In this document: positions 52,191 through 61,108 of the stretch, one piece after another
Numbering within the stretch: the stretch's first letter is position 1
Layout of the letters: each line of letters opens with the position of its first letter
Assembly (NCBI GenBank): GCA_022614805.1
Contig: JAKEHY010000016.1
Location: 1 to 64,000 of the forward strand
Length of the DNA: 64,000 nucleotides
Source: Candidatus Zixiibacteriota bacterium
Lineage (GTDB): Bacteria; Zixibacteria; MSB-5A5; DSPP01
Direction: 5' to 3'
The notes under the pieces: generated by a model
What the model was told of the DNA's origin: nothing
The model's input: only the letters and a program-made list of their open reading frames with translations
The model's database searches: none
Program-made: the position numbers and the translations under genes

Positions 52191-53054
52191 ATGAAACTCT
52201 CGAGCACTTTCTGGATTGCCGCTTTGTTTGTGATGCCCACCTTGACGCCAACCGCTCTTGCCCGCCGCACCGTCACCGAACAGAAAACCATCCCCCTGAA
52301 AAACGAAAAAACGCTGGAGACATCACTGGACTTCGGCGCGGGCGAAGTGGAGTTGAAGCCCCTTTCCGGGCGCGTCAACCTTTTTGAGGGGCATTTTACC
52401 TTCCGTCCCGGCAAAATCGAGCCGGAAGTCCGTTATTCAGCCAGCCGCACGGTCGGCCGCCTCGATTTGGAAACCCATTCGATTAAAAAATTCTTTTCCG
52501 ACAACGATGCCCGTAACGAATGGGACCTCCGCTTTTCCACCGAAGTAACCCACGCCTTCGACATCGACGTCGGCGCCTGCGAGGCAAAGCTGGATTTCTC
52601 CGGGCTTCCCATCGAGGAGATGCTCTTCGATTTGGGGGTGGGGGACTGCGAGATTTTCTTTCATGCCCCCAACCCGGTCGAAATGAAGAGGCTCGAAATC
52701 AATGCCGGCGCCTCCGAGTTGACCATCATCGGGCTGGGAAACGCCCGCTTCCAAAACCTAAATTTTGACGGCGGCATGGGGGATTTTACCCTCGACTTCT
52801 CCGGTGACTTGGACGGCGACCGGCACGCCGACATCTCCGTGGGGTTGGGCTCGGTCGAAATTCGCTTCCCGCCGGAGCTGGGGGTGCGGGTTCACAAGGA
52901 CGGGGCTTTGTCTTCGGTCGATTTCGACCCCGACTTGGAAGAGGTTTCCGACGGGGTCTGGGAGAGCTCCAATTACTCCCGGGCGAAAAACCGGTTGACC
53001 ATTGAACTTTCAATTGGAATGGGCTCGGCCGAATTGAAGCGGGCCGAGAATTAA
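52191..53054 (+). CDS. Exported toastrack/LiaF-like beta protein
   Basis: ATG at 52191 is one base after the upstream stop, with AGGGG before it. The 287-residue protein has a signal peptide (about 1-23) and a beta-solenoid-like body with repeated D-x-G-x-G units: SLDFGAGEVELKPLSG, DIDVGACEAKLDFSG, LFDLGVGDCEIFF and ISVGLGSVEIRFP. This matches the toastrack (LiaF_C-like/DUF4097) pattern and resembles the domain at 45054. It is the third gene of the sigma operon and probably acts in the envelope. Confidence 0.65.
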   Translation: MKLSSTFWIAALFVMPTLTPTALARRTVTEQKTIPLKNEKTLETSLDFGAGEVELKPLSGRVNLFEGHFTFRPGKIEPEVRYSASRTVGRLDLETHSIKKFFSDNDARNEWDLRFSTEVTHAFDIDVGACEAKLDFSGLPIEEMLFDLGVGDCEIFFHAPNPVEMKRLEINAGASELTIIGLGNARFQNLNFDGGMGDFTLDFSGDLDGDRHADISVGLGSVEIRFPPELGVRVHKDGALSSVDFDPDLEEVSDGVWESSNYSRAKNRLTIELSIGMGSAELKRAEN

Positions 53055-53057
53055 CGG

Positions 53058-54950
53058 CTACTTTTTCGGCCGGAAGATGTGCCGCACCAAAGCCGAACTT
53101 CCGTCCCCGATGAAAACGGTCGTGTCGAACGAGAGCGGCTCCTTGCCGAAGCCGGGGTGCTTTAAGCTCACCTTGTAGGAACCGGATTCAAGACTGGTGT
53201 CAAAGGCCGGCCCTTCTTTTCCGACTGGCCGGCCGTCAATAAAAAACGAAGCCTTGGGAACGGCCCGCAGGCTAAGCTCCCCCTTCGGCAAGGTATAGGT
53301 GACCGTTACCGGTTTGCCGGAGGGAACCTGAACGGTTTGCACAAAGCCGGTGCGGTTGGGAACCTGTACGGAAACCGTTTGCGTGCCGGAAACCACCTCT
53401 AATTTCTGCCCGTTGTAATCAATCGCAACGTCATTCAATAAAACCCGGGCCCCCCTGGGTACCCCCTTCAAGGTAATCCACTGCGCCAAACCCGGCAGCC
53501 GAAGGGTGCCGAAGTTTTTGCTCTCCCCCGGGGAGAGTTCGAACTCGATGGTGGTATCGCGGTAATCGGCGGCGGTCAGCCGGAGCGAATGCCTCCCGGG
53601 CGGAATGGAAACCGCCCCCTCGGTGGAAACCGGCTGGCCGTTCAAGAAAACCTTCGCCCCCGGCGGGTCGGTGTTCAAGACAAAACTCCCCTTTTGGTCC
53701 GGCAGAGGGGCCGCCTGGGCTCCGTTTGTTGCATTCACATCCAGTTTTTGATTTTTCCCGGAAGCGATTTGAACCCCCTTCTTCCATATGACCTGGCCAT
53801 CCTTTTCGATGGAAAGCTCGTATTCCCCTTCCGCAAGGGACAGCCCCTCGGGGGAGTAATCGGTCCTTTTACCGCCCACTTTTAAAACCCCGTCACCAGG
53901 AAAGTTCTCCAAAGTCAACCTTCCGGGAGGGGAAATCAGGCGAAACTTTTCATCCTTCTCCGGCCGGGAAGCGATTTGCAGGACAACGAAAATCCCGATG
54001 GCTCCGAGAATCAAAACCACGGCGCTGGCGGCCGCCGCCCGCTTGAGATTGAAGGCCAAAAGCCGGCTCGCCAGCGTTTCCGCTCCTTCCGGTTTCGGCT
54101 TGAAAAGTTTTTTCTTCTTTTTCTTTTCCGGCGGCATCGACTGCAGGGCCACCAGCATCGCTTCCGCCGACTGAAAGCGGTCGTCCGGGTTTTTTTCCAA
54201 TGCCCGCAGGATGATGAGCTCCAAGCTGGAATGCACGTCCGGATTTTTGGAAGAAGGGGGCGGCGGCGGCTCTTCGATATGCGCTTTCATCAAAAGAAAA
54301 TGGTTTTCAGTTTCGAAGGGGACATGGTTGGTGGCCATCTCGTACAAAGTCGCCCCCAGCGAGTAGATGTCCGTGCGGGCATCCACCGGTTTATGCTCAA
54401 TCTGCTCCGGGGAGATGTACAGATAGCTGCCGACGACGCGGCTGGTGGTGGCTAAAGTCTGGGCACCCGAGCCGGCCACTTTGGCGATTCCAAAGTCCAT
54501 AATTTTGACCGAACCCTCTTTGGTGACCATTATGTTGGAGGGTTTGATGTCCCGGTGGATGATACCCGCCTTGTGGGCCATCGTGAGGGCCGGCAGGACC
54601 TGCTTCATTATTTCCACAATTCTTTCGGTTTTTAACGCCCCTTCCGTTGACAAGAGCTGGTCGACTGTTTGACCTTCGATGAACTCCATCGCCAGAAAGT
54701 TATTCATCTCGTCGAACTCGTAGAGGATGGCGATGTTGGGGTGGTTGAAGCGGGCCAAAGCTTTTGCTTCCAGCCGCAGGCGGTCGCGCAGCCTTTGGTC
54801 TTCGGTGATTTCCGTCAAAAGGACTTTCAAAGCCACCGGCCGGTCGAGGGTCAAATCGGTTGCTTTATAGACCGCCCCCATCCCCCCTTCTCCCAACTTT
54901 TCCTCGATGCGGTATTTGCCGACGATGTGTCCTACTAAAAGTTCAGCCAT
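53058..54950 (-). CDS. Hanks-type Ser/Thr kinase with PEGA repeats
   Basis: The protein has 630 residues. Kinase domain 13-275: GEGGMG (20-25), Lys42, HRD (132-134) with DIKPSN, DFG (152-154) and YISPEQ. A Lys-rich segment and one membrane helix (about 310-332) follow. The outer part holds several PEGA-type beta repeats, for example GSFVLNTDPPGAKVFLNGQP, LKGVPRGARVLLNDVAI and GELSLRAVPKASFFIDGRP. PEGA domains are thought to bind envelope components. Only three bases separate its stop from the convergent sigma operon. Confidence 0.9.
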   Translation of the reverse strand: MAELLVGHIVGKYRIEEKLGEGGMGAVYKATDLTLDRPVALKVLLTEITEDQRLRDRLRLEAKALARFNHPNIAILYEFDEMNNFLAMEFIEGQTVDQLLSTEGALKTERIVEIMKQVLPALTMAHKAGIIHRDIKPSNIMVTKEGSVKIMDFGIAKVAGSGAQTLATTSRVVGSYLYISPEQIEHKPVDARTDIYSLGATLYEMATNHVPFETENHFLLMKAHIEEPPPPPSSKNPDVHSSLELIILRALEKNPDDRFQSAEAMLVALQSMPPEKKKKKKLFKPKPEGAETLASRLLAFNLKRAAAASAVVLILGAIGIFVVLQIASRPEKDEKFRLISPPGRLTLENFPGDGVLKVGGKRTDYSPEGLSLAEGEYELSIEKDGQVIWKKGVQIASGKNQKLDVNATNGAQAAPLPDQKGSFVLNTDPPGAKVFLNGQPVSTEGAVSIPPGRHSLRLTAADYRDTTIEFELSPGESKNFGTLRLPGLAQWITLKGVPRGARVLLNDVAIDYNGQKLEVVSGTQTVSVQVPNRTGFVQTVQVPSGKPVTVTYTLPKGELSLRAVPKASFFIDGRPVGKEGPAFDTSLESGSYKVSLKHPGFGKEPLSFDTTVFIGDGSSALVRHIFRPKK

Positions 54951-55006
54951 TCTTTCTCAATATAGTTTCGACAGAAAATATACCAAACCGAGCCGCTCCC
55001 GCCAGC

Positions 55007-55037
55007 AAAAAAAAGAGGCCGGACAGCGCCCGGCCTC
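55007..55037 (-). terminator. Rho-independent terminator of the cupin gene
   Basis: GAGGCCGG (55015-55022) pairs with CCGGCCTC (55030-55037). A run of T follows on the minus strand (55007-55014). Confidence 0.85.
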
Positions 55038-55057
55038 CGTCTGAAGATAAAGCCCGA

Positions 55058-55567
55058 CTATTTGTCCATTTTGGTTTGGCGTGGGTCGTCGGCCGGGTTG
55101 ACATAGTTGATTCCCCACGGCCCCATTGCGTGCACCTGAATCTCGCTCTCCTTTTTGGCCATTGCAAAATGGCGGGTGCCGGTAACCATCATGGCAAATC
55201 CCCCCGGCGGAAGCTCCTTCATCCCTTTTTCGTCGAATTTTTCTCCCAGTCCCATAAACAAACTTCCGGAAATGACGGTTACGTGCTCATCCGCCGGATG
55301 CCAGTGAGGTGGAACTTTATAGCCGGCCGGAACCTTAATCCGCATCGTGAAAAGCGCCGGTTGAGCCGGATCTCCCTCGAGCACAGCCATTTTGGCGCCT
55401 GGCGGCAAAGCCGGCGGGGCATCCTTCCAGGCAAGCTCCATCCCCGTGAACATAACGTGGTCCGGTTTGGCGGCTTCCTGTTTCCCTTCCGTCTTATGTT
55501 CCTGGGCCAAAGCGAAAGCCACGACCAGAACAGCCGCAACGGTGGCCAAGGCAACTAAGCGTTTCAT
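55058..55567 (-). CDS. Exported cupin-domain protein
   Basis: ATG at 55567 is preceded by AAGGAGGT, an almost perfect ribosome site. The 169-residue product has a signal peptide (about 1-22) and one cupin barrel with the metal motif HWHPADEH, then PPGGFAMMVTGTRHFAM. It resembles periplasmic cupins with DUF4437-like sequences, but I cannot name the substrate. It has its own promoter (55598-55626) and terminator, so it is a single-gene unit. Confidence 0.75.
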   Translation of the reverse strand: MKRLVALATVAAVLVVAFALAQEHKTEGKQEAAKPDHVMFTGMELAWKDAPPALPPGAKMAVLEGDPAQPALFTMRIKVPAGYKVPPHWHPADEHVTVISGSLFMGLGEKFDEKGMKELPPGGFAMMVTGTRHFAMAKKESEIQVHAMGPWGINYVNPADDPRQTKMDK

Positions 55568-55597
55568 TTCTACCTCCTTTTGTTCTTCGTTGGCGTA

Positions 55598-55626
55598 AAT
55601 ATCGCAGCGCAAGCAAAAGTTGTCAA
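55598..55626 (-). promoter_or_regulatory. Sigma-70-type promoter of the cupin gene
   Basis: On the minus strand a perfect TTGACA is followed after 17 bases by GATATT, about 30 bases before the ATG. Confidence 0.6.
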
Positions 55627-55686
55627 CTGTAAAGAAAATAAGACCGGTTTCCCGGCCTTTTTAATGCAGGTGCTCTTCTCATCGTA

Positions 55687-56658
55687 CTAAAACCGCTTCA
55701 CCGGGCGGTGGCAGTACGGCTCCTTGCCGGTTTTGGCGTAGTAATCCTGGTGGTAATCTTCTGCCGGCCAGAACTCCTTGGCCGGGCGCAATTCGGTGGC
55801 CACCTTGAACCCTTTCGATTTCAGCAAGCCGATTAGTTTTTCGGCGGTCTTTTTCTGTTCGTCATCAACGTAGAAAACCACCGATTTGTACTGCTCGCCG
55901 ATATCCGGCCCCTGACGGTTCACCTGGGTGGGGTCGTGGATTTCGAAAAAGAGTTTGGCCACTTCCTCGTAGCTGGTCTTGGCCGGGTCGAAGGTCACCT
56001 CGTTGGTTTCGATATGCCCGGTGGTGCCGCTGCAGACCTCCTTGTAGGTCGGATTTTTCTTATCCCCCCCCATATAACCGACTTTCACGCCGGTGACCCC
56101 TTTGGCCTGTTTGAGGTAATATTCCGTTCCCCAGAAGCAGCCGCCGGCAAAATACGCCTTTTGCGTCTTCATTCGAGTTTTTCCCTCCGTTTTGGACGCT
56201 CCCGCCGGTATGAATTTCAAAGAAACCGAATTGACGCAGTGCCGGGTATCCTTGTCCGTGAACCCTTCGCCGGTGAAAACATGCCCCAGATGAGCGCCGC
56301 AGTTGAGGCAGATGATTTCCGTGCGCATGCCGTCCGGGTCGGGAATTCTTTTGACCGCGCCGGGAATTTCATCGTCAAAGCTGGGCCAGCCGCAGTGGGA
56401 ATCAAACTTATTTTCCGAGCGATACAGCTCCGCCCCGCACCGCCGGCAGGTGTAGGTTCCCGCCTCTTTATTATTCAGATACTCCCCGGTAAAGGGCATC
56501 TCCGTCCCTTTATGGACAATTACCCGCTCCTCTTCGGGGGTTAACTTATTGTACGTCACTTTCTTAGTCTCCTCCTTCTTCTTCCCCTGTGACAACACCA
56601 GCCCAAATACCCCCATAATCGCTATCACCAACCCTATAAGTATAATGGTCGTTTTCAT
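55687..56658 (-). CDS. Membrane-anchored methionine sulfoxide reductase, MsrB-MsrA fusion
   Basis: The start is ATG at 56658 with GGAGG eleven bases upstream. Residues 4-23 form a hydrophobic signal anchor, so the enzyme probably acts outside the cytoplasm. Residues 36-152 are MsrB: zinc pairs C71-x-x-C74 and C117-x-x-C120, and catalytic C141 in RHCVNSVSLKF. Residues 166-323 are MsrA with GCFWG (C174) and HDPTQVNRQGPDIGEQYKS. Together they reduce both epimers of methionine sulfoxide. The B-before-A order differs from many fusions, where MsrA comes first. Confidence 0.9.
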   Translation of the reverse strand: MKTTIILIGLVIAIMGVFGLVLSQGKKKEETKKVTYNKLTPEEERVIVHKGTEMPFTGEYLNNKEAGTYTCRRCGAELYRSENKFDSHCGWPSFDDEIPGAVKRIPDPDGMRTEIICLNCGAHLGHVFTGEGFTDKDTRHCVNSVSLKFIPAGASKTEGKTRMKTQKAYFAGGCFWGTEYYLKQAKGVTGVKVGYMGGDKKNPTYKEVCSGTTGHIETNEVTFDPAKTSYEEVAKLFFEIHDPTQVNRQGPDIGEQYKSVVFYVDDEQKKTAEKLIGLLKSKGFKVATELRPAKEFWPAEDYHQDYYAKTGKEPYCHRPVKRF

Positions 56659-56805
56659 ACCGGCAATAACCTCCACAAAACCCGGGATGTTCCAGGTTTT
56701 TTTGAAAAGTTTAACCCTTGGTTTCTACTTCTGTCCTGCTGGAATTCCTGCTTGCGGCATCTACAACAAGTCACGACAGGTTTTTGTTCCCCTTTTATTT
56801 TTCAT

Positions 56806-56834
56806 TTGACAGGCCGGGCAGATAGTTGTAAAAT
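56806..56834 (+). promoter_or_regulatory. Strong sigma-70-type promoter of the DUF885 gene
   Basis: A perfect TTGACA (56806-56811) and TAAAAT (56829-56834) are separated by exactly 17 bases, 24 bases before the ATG at 56859. Confidence 0.8.
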
Positions 56835-56858
56835 GTGCGGACGGGAATGGAATGACCA

Positions 56859-58685
56859 ATGAAAAAACAACTCGGGTTAATATTGTTTAGCTTCATTATG
56901 GCACTCCCTGCAACAGTTACCGCCCAAAACCAGACGACCGGTTTCCAAAAAAACTGCACGGACATTGTTCAATCCAAAGGAAAAACAGCCGATTCGGTGC
57001 GCTTGCACCAGCTTTTTGATTTGACCTGGAAGCACGGCTTGGAGGATAACCCGGAGTGGGCCACCTTTATCGGCTATCCGGGGCTGAATGACAAATGGGG
57101 GGATCGCTCGTTTGCCGCCATCGAGCGGCGCAAAAGGGAAAACCTTTCAACTATGGAGGCAATAAACTCCATAGCCAAAGAGAAGCTTTCCGATGAAGAC
57201 CGTCTCAATTACGACCTATTTAAAGACCAAACCGCTCTGAATATTGAAGGGGCGGAGTTCCCCGGCGAGCTGATGCCCATTTCGCAGATGGGGGGTGTAC
57301 AGCAGGATATTGCCCAAATGCTTGTCATTACCCCTGCCAATACGGTTAAGGACTATCAGGATATTTTGGCCCGGCTGAAAGCGGTTCCCGCGTTGGTCGG
57401 GCAGGTGCGGACGCTTTTGGAGCGGGGCTTGAAAGAAGGGATAACTCCCCCTCAAATTACTTTGCGGGACGTTCCCCAGCAGGTAAAAAACCAAATCGTA
57501 AAAGACCCATCCGTTGCTCCGGTCTTGGTTCCATTCAAGGAGTTTCCCAACTCCATTCCAAAAGCGGAACAGGAAAAGCTAAGAAAAGAAGCGTATTCAA
57601 CATATACGAGCCAGATTGCGCCGGTTTTTGACTCGCTGGCCGCCTATCTGGAAAAAATCTACATCCCCGGCTGCCGAAGCGGCATCGGTTTGTCCGCTCT
57701 TCCCAACGGCAAAAAGTGGTACGCCTATCTGGTCAAATCCTACACCACCACGGCGATGACGCCGGAGGAAATTTTCAATCTCGGGGAAAGCGAAGTCCGG
57801 CGCATCCGGGGGGAAATGGACAAGGTAATCAAGGAAACTAAGTTCAAGGGGGATTTTGCTGCTTTTTCCGAGTTTTTGCGCACCGAACCGATGTTTTTCT
57901 TTACCAAGGCGGAAGACCTCGTGCAGGCGTACCGGGATATTTGCAAACGGGCCGACCCGGAGTTGATTAGGCTGTTTGGACACCTCCCCCGCCTCCCCTA
58001 TGGGGTCAAGCCGGTGCCACCGTATGCGGAAAAATCCCAAACCACCGCCTATTACGAAGGCGGCTCGCTCAAGGCCGGCCGACCCGGATACTTTTTCGCC
58101 AACACCTATGATTTGAACTCCCGTCCCAAATGGGAAATGGAGCCGTTGAGTTTGCACGAGGCAGTCCCCGGCCACCATCTGCAGACCGCTATCGCCCAGG
58201 AGCTGGAGGACCTGCCGGAATTCCGGCGCTGGGGCTGGTACACCGCCTATGGCGAGGGCTGGGGGTTGTATTCCGAAACGCTGGGCTACGAAATGGGTTT
58301 TTACGAAGACCCCTATACCAAGTTCGGGCAGTTGAGCTACGAAATGTGGCGGGCCATCCGCTTGGTGGTGGACGTGGGAATGCACTGGAAGAACTGGAGC
58401 CGGCAGCAGGCCATCGATTATTTTACCCAAAACGTCGGCAAGGCCGAACACGACATTACGGTGGAAGTGGACCGCTACATCGTCTGGCCCGGGCAGGCCC
58501 TGGCGTACAAAATCGGCCAGTTGAAAATCAAGGAATTACGGGAAGCGGCGCAAAAGGATTTGGGGGAAAAATTCGACATCCGCGCCTTTCACGATTTGGT
58601 TTTGGGCAGCGGCCCGGTTCCCTTGAATATCCTCGAGCAGATGGTCAAGGATTGGGTCAAAAAAGCCAAAGACAGCAAAAGCTGA
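56859..58685 (+). CDS. Exported DUF885 family protein, probable metallopeptidase
   Basis: The 608-residue protein has a signal peptide (about 1-22, ending TVTAQ). It carries the DUF885 zinc-like motif LHEAVPGHHLQTA and the downstream GWGLYSETLGYEMGFY block, which resembles HExxH-type peptidases. The family's biochemistry is poorly known; carboxypeptidase activity on peptides is likely. The C-terminus has WPGQALAYKIGQLKI, also conserved in the family. It has its own promoter. Confidence 0.88.
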   Translation: MKKQLGLILFSFIMALPATVTAQNQTTGFQKNCTDIVQSKGKTADSVRLHQLFDLTWKHGLEDNPEWATFIGYPGLNDKWGDRSFAAIERRKRENLSTMEAINSIAKEKLSDEDRLNYDLFKDQTALNIEGAEFPGELMPISQMGGVQQDIAQMLVITPANTVKDYQDILARLKAVPALVGQVRTLLERGLKEGITPPQITLRDVPQQVKNQIVKDPSVAPVLVPFKEFPNSIPKAEQEKLRKEAYSTYTSQIAPVFDSLAAYLEKIYIPGCRSGIGLSALPNGKKWYAYLVKSYTTTAMTPEEIFNLGESEVRRIRGEMDKVIKETKFKGDFAAFSEFLRTEPMFFFTKAEDLVQAYRDICKRADPELIRLFGHLPRLPYGVKPVPPYAEKSQTTAYYEGGSLKAGRPGYFFANTYDLNSRPKWEMEPLSLHEAVPGHHLQTAIAQELEDLPEFRRWGWYTAYGEGWGLYSETLGYEMGFYEDPYTKFGQLSYEMWRAIRLVVDVGMHWKNWSRQQAIDYFTQNVGKAEHDITVEVDRYIVWPGQALAYKIGQLKIKELREAAQKDLGEKFDIRAFHDLVLGSGPVPLNILEQMVKDWVKKAKDSKS

Positions 58686-58767
58686 TTTCTTCTTCATGTT
58701 TCAGACTATAAAGTCTTTCGATAGTTTTTAAAGAAAATTCTACACTCTTGTAACAACTAAAAATTCA

Positions 58768-59787
58768 TCAATAAAGCCTGCAAAACCTATGTCCTAAACT
58801 CCCACCTTGTTGCAGTCCAAGTTTCCAATCTAACACCTTATTTCTTATAAAACGGGCCTCATCCCCAAGATTAACAACATTCAAAAGAGCTTTAGGCTTT
58901 GCGGCCTCGAACATCTCCTTAATCACTTCATCTTCCGCTCTGTAGCCAATCAAGAAAATTTCTGTTGCCTGAGCAATCATGTTTTGCGCTATCGTAATTA
59001 TCCTTTCCTTAAACCCTTCAAAATGCTGATACAATTTGGTTGTAAAAGGCAGAAGAATAAGAGGATAGCAATATTGGTTTTCAAATGTATCCGCTGCGAT
59101 TATTTCCTTTTCATCGAGAATTTTATGAGAAGGAGGCCAAACGACTGGTTGCCCAATGGGAGTATTGTTTGCGAACATTTGGCTGCTGGCAAGATTGAGT
59201 CGAACCTTTATATCCCTGCTTCCTTCAGATCGAGGAATTAGCGGATCGTTTTGCCTTCTTCGGCTAAACCAATTCACTGAGCCATGAGGCTTAAAATAGT
59301 TTGACTCAATATATCCATTTATTGTAGTCAAATTAAATCCATAAATCTCCTGTAACGCTCAATCTAAGAGTGTATCGTAATTGAAATTTATTATTCCGAA
59401 GTTTTCATCTATTGTTCTAAGTTTTTTTAGAAAGCTTCTATAGAGGTTGGTGTCGTTATAGGTATTTGATACACCTTGCAACAAACGCCAGAGGTAGAAG
59501 GCGATTTTTCCAAATTCTGTCCGCTCTGCTTGTATTCTTGAAGGAGTTTTAAGTTTTGTTATTCCAAGCCACCTTTCAGTGAGCCACTGTTCAATAGAAT
59601 CATTAGGTTTTTTAGCACGAGAAAACTCCTCAAACTGCCCTTTTGAAAAACCTAACTCATCAAAATAAGATAAATAGCGAGGATGAAATAGCTCGTTGAC
59701 GAGAGGTGCTCTCTGACCATCTGAAAATCCTCTCATATTAGCCTGAGAAGCCGCCGATGCACCTGCTCCAAGAATAAAAACTTTCAT
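58768..59787 (-). pseudogene. SIR2-like gene interrupted by one in-frame TGA
   Basis: Two open segments (59787 to 59359 and the segment ending at 58768) lie in the same frame, separated by a single TGA at 59359-59361. Together they make a 339-residue SIR2-like protein: GAGAS (7-11), NFNYDTLLD up to residue 142, then stop, then ALQEIYGFN, KPHGSVNWFS and FLIGYRAED. The residue at the stop would often be Arg, and CGA to TGA is one base change. The DNA is A+T-rich. It is most likely an inactivated defence effector, but a sequencing error or readthrough is possible. Confidence 0.7.
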
Positions 59788-59858
59788 TAGGGCTTATTAT
59801 ACAAAATTTTGTGAGATGTCGAGAACTCTCAAGTTGGCAGGCAAAAAAAGCCCATCAA

Positions 59859-59894
59859 TTCCTCGACGCGCCCCATTGGGGCTCGCTCGGAATA
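59859..59894. repeat. Degenerate ATTCCTCG ... CTCGGAAT palindrome
   Basis: ATTCCTCG and CTCGGAAT flank CGCCCCATTGGGGCTCG. The outer parts match the right arm of the repeats at 25835-25923 and 34620-34718, but the left arm and GTCATT ends are missing. Confidence 0.45.
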
Positions 59895-59896
59895 AA

Positions 59897-59983
59897 CGGA
59901 GAGGGAGGGATTCGAACCCTCGAGACCCGCAAGGGCCTAACGGTTTTCGAGACCGCCCCATTCAACCGCTCTGGCACCTCTCC
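59897..59983 (-). tRNA. tRNA-Ser (CGA)
   Basis: The acceptor stem GGAGAGG/CCTCTCC, a long variable arm typical of tRNA-Ser and the loop CTCGAAA with anticodon CGA are visible on the minus strand. The T arm GGTTCGAATCC is intact and the discriminator is G. CCA is not encoded. It decodes UCG. Confidence 0.93.
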
Positions 59984-60002
59984 TGAAAAACCGGGCGAAA
60001 AT

Positions 60003-60491
60003 TTACGCCCCTCCCGTGAAACCCAAAAGCTTTTTGACCAGCTCCGGCCGGGGGCGCAAAAACTGGTAGCCAAGCAGGTTGAAGACCAGAAGCAAAAGAC
60101 CTTTTTCCACCTGCCCGCCCAAGACAAAATACGCAAATCCTAAAACGGCGGAAACCAGGCAGAGGGCGTAAATGGTGATGGTGGTGCTCAAAAGAACCCC
60201 CGAAAGAGGGGACTTGCGTACTTCCGCCAAGGTGGAAAGCCGCGAAGGGGTGAGCAGAAAGTAGCGCATCCAGGCCGCCACCCCCAAATCGGCCAGGGAA
60301 ACGAGCAGGAAGAGAATAAAGGTGACGTTCAGCGCCTCCGGCGCCACATGCAAAACGTTGCCGGTGCCGGTCAAAAAGTAGGCCACCAGCAAAAGCCCGG
60401 TGGGAATGCCCAGATTCATAAGCATCCCCCAGATTAAAACCCGCTTTAAGGTCTCTTCAAAAACCTGTCGGGTCATCAATTCCTGAACCAT
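60003..60491 (-). CDS. Four-helix membrane protein, unknown
   Basis: The 162-residue protein has hydrophobic helices at about 18-40, 54-75, 100-125 and 130-145. I recognise no family; the layout resembles AtpI-like small proteins, but this is weak. Its ATG shares one base with the tadA stop (TAATG), so it is co-translated. tRNA-Ser follows 20 bases after its stop. Confidence 0.6.
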   Translation of the reverse strand: MVQELMTRQVFEETLKRVLIWGMLMNLGIPTGLLLVAYFLTGTGNVLHVAPEALNVTFILFLLVSLADLGVAAWMRYFLLTPSRLSTLAEVRKSPLSGVLLSTTITIYALCLVSAVLGFAYFVLGGQVEKGLLLLVFNLLGYQFLRPRPELVKKLLGFTGGA

Positions 60492-60970
60492 TATTCTTTC
60501 GCCTTCTCCGAATCGGTCCGCAAAGTTTTGAAAAACTTTTTTAAAAGCGCCTCCGCCTCCGGCAGCGGCTTGAACTCCACTTTTACTTGATGATTGAACT
60601 TCCCGTCGGCCAAAATATCCACCACCGAGCCGCAGGCTCCCGCCTTGGGGTCCTTAGCGGCAAAAACCAGCCGGTCGATACGGGACAAAATGGCCGCCCC
60701 GGCGCACATCACGCAGGGCTCGAGGGTGGTGAAAAGCGTAACGCCCGAAAGCCGCCAGCCTTCCAAAGTTTGGGCGGCGGCGGTCAAGGCAATCATTTCG
60801 GCGTGGGCGGTGGCGTCCTTCAGCGATTCGACCTGATTATGCCCCCGGCCGACGATGCGGTTTTCAAATACCGCGACTGCCCCGATCGGCACTTCTTTTT
60901 TTTCGGCGGCCAAAAGCGCTTCGGCCAGGGCCTTTTTCATCCAGAAACTGTCATCAGCGGAGGGGAGCAT
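60491..60970 (-). CDS. tadA: tRNA-specific adenosine deaminase TadA
   Basis: TadA converts A34 to inosine in tRNA-Arg(ACG), so that one tRNA reads CGU, CGC and CGA. From ATG at 60970 the protein has 159 residues with zinc and catalytic motifs HAE (56-58, proton shuttle E58) and PCVMC (85-89). The tRNA-binding region GAAILSRIDRLVFAAKDPKAGACGS follows. No clear ribosome site precedes the ATG. The gene for its substrate, tRNA-Arg(ACG), lies 58 bases upstream on the same strand. Confidence 0.93.
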   Translation of the reverse strand: MLPSADDSFWMKKALAEALLAAEKKEVPIGAVAVFENRIVGRGHNQVESLKDATAHAEMIALTAAAQTLEGWRLSGVTLFTTLEPCVMCAGAAILSRIDRLVFAAKDPKAGACGSVVDILADGKFNHQVKVEFKPLPEAEALLKKFFKTLRTDSEKAKE

Positions 60971-61028
60971 ATCGGTTATGTTTCTTACTTGCAGTCGGCT
61001 GGAACTCGACCGTTTTTTCGAATTAAAG

Positions 61029-61102
61029 CGCGCCCAGGAGGAGTCGAACCCCCAACCTTCTGATCCGTAGTCAGATGCTCTATCCAATTGAGCTATGGGC
61101 GC
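61029..61102 (-). tRNA. tRNA-Arg (ACG)
   Basis: On the minus strand the acceptor stem GCGCCCA/TGGGCGC, the D arm AGCTCAATTGGATAGAGC and the anticodon loop CTACGGA are intact, giving anticodon ACG. The T arm GGTTCGACTCC is present, the discriminator is G, and CCA is not encoded. It begins six bases after the stop of the binding-protein gene and lies 58 bases before tadA. Confidence 0.95.
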
Positions 61103-61108
61103 ACATAC

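Noticed and set aside
59359-59361. TGA considered as a selenocysteine codon
   Set aside because: The family has no Cys or Sec at this position, no SECIS-like hairpin was seen just after it, and Arg is the natural residue.
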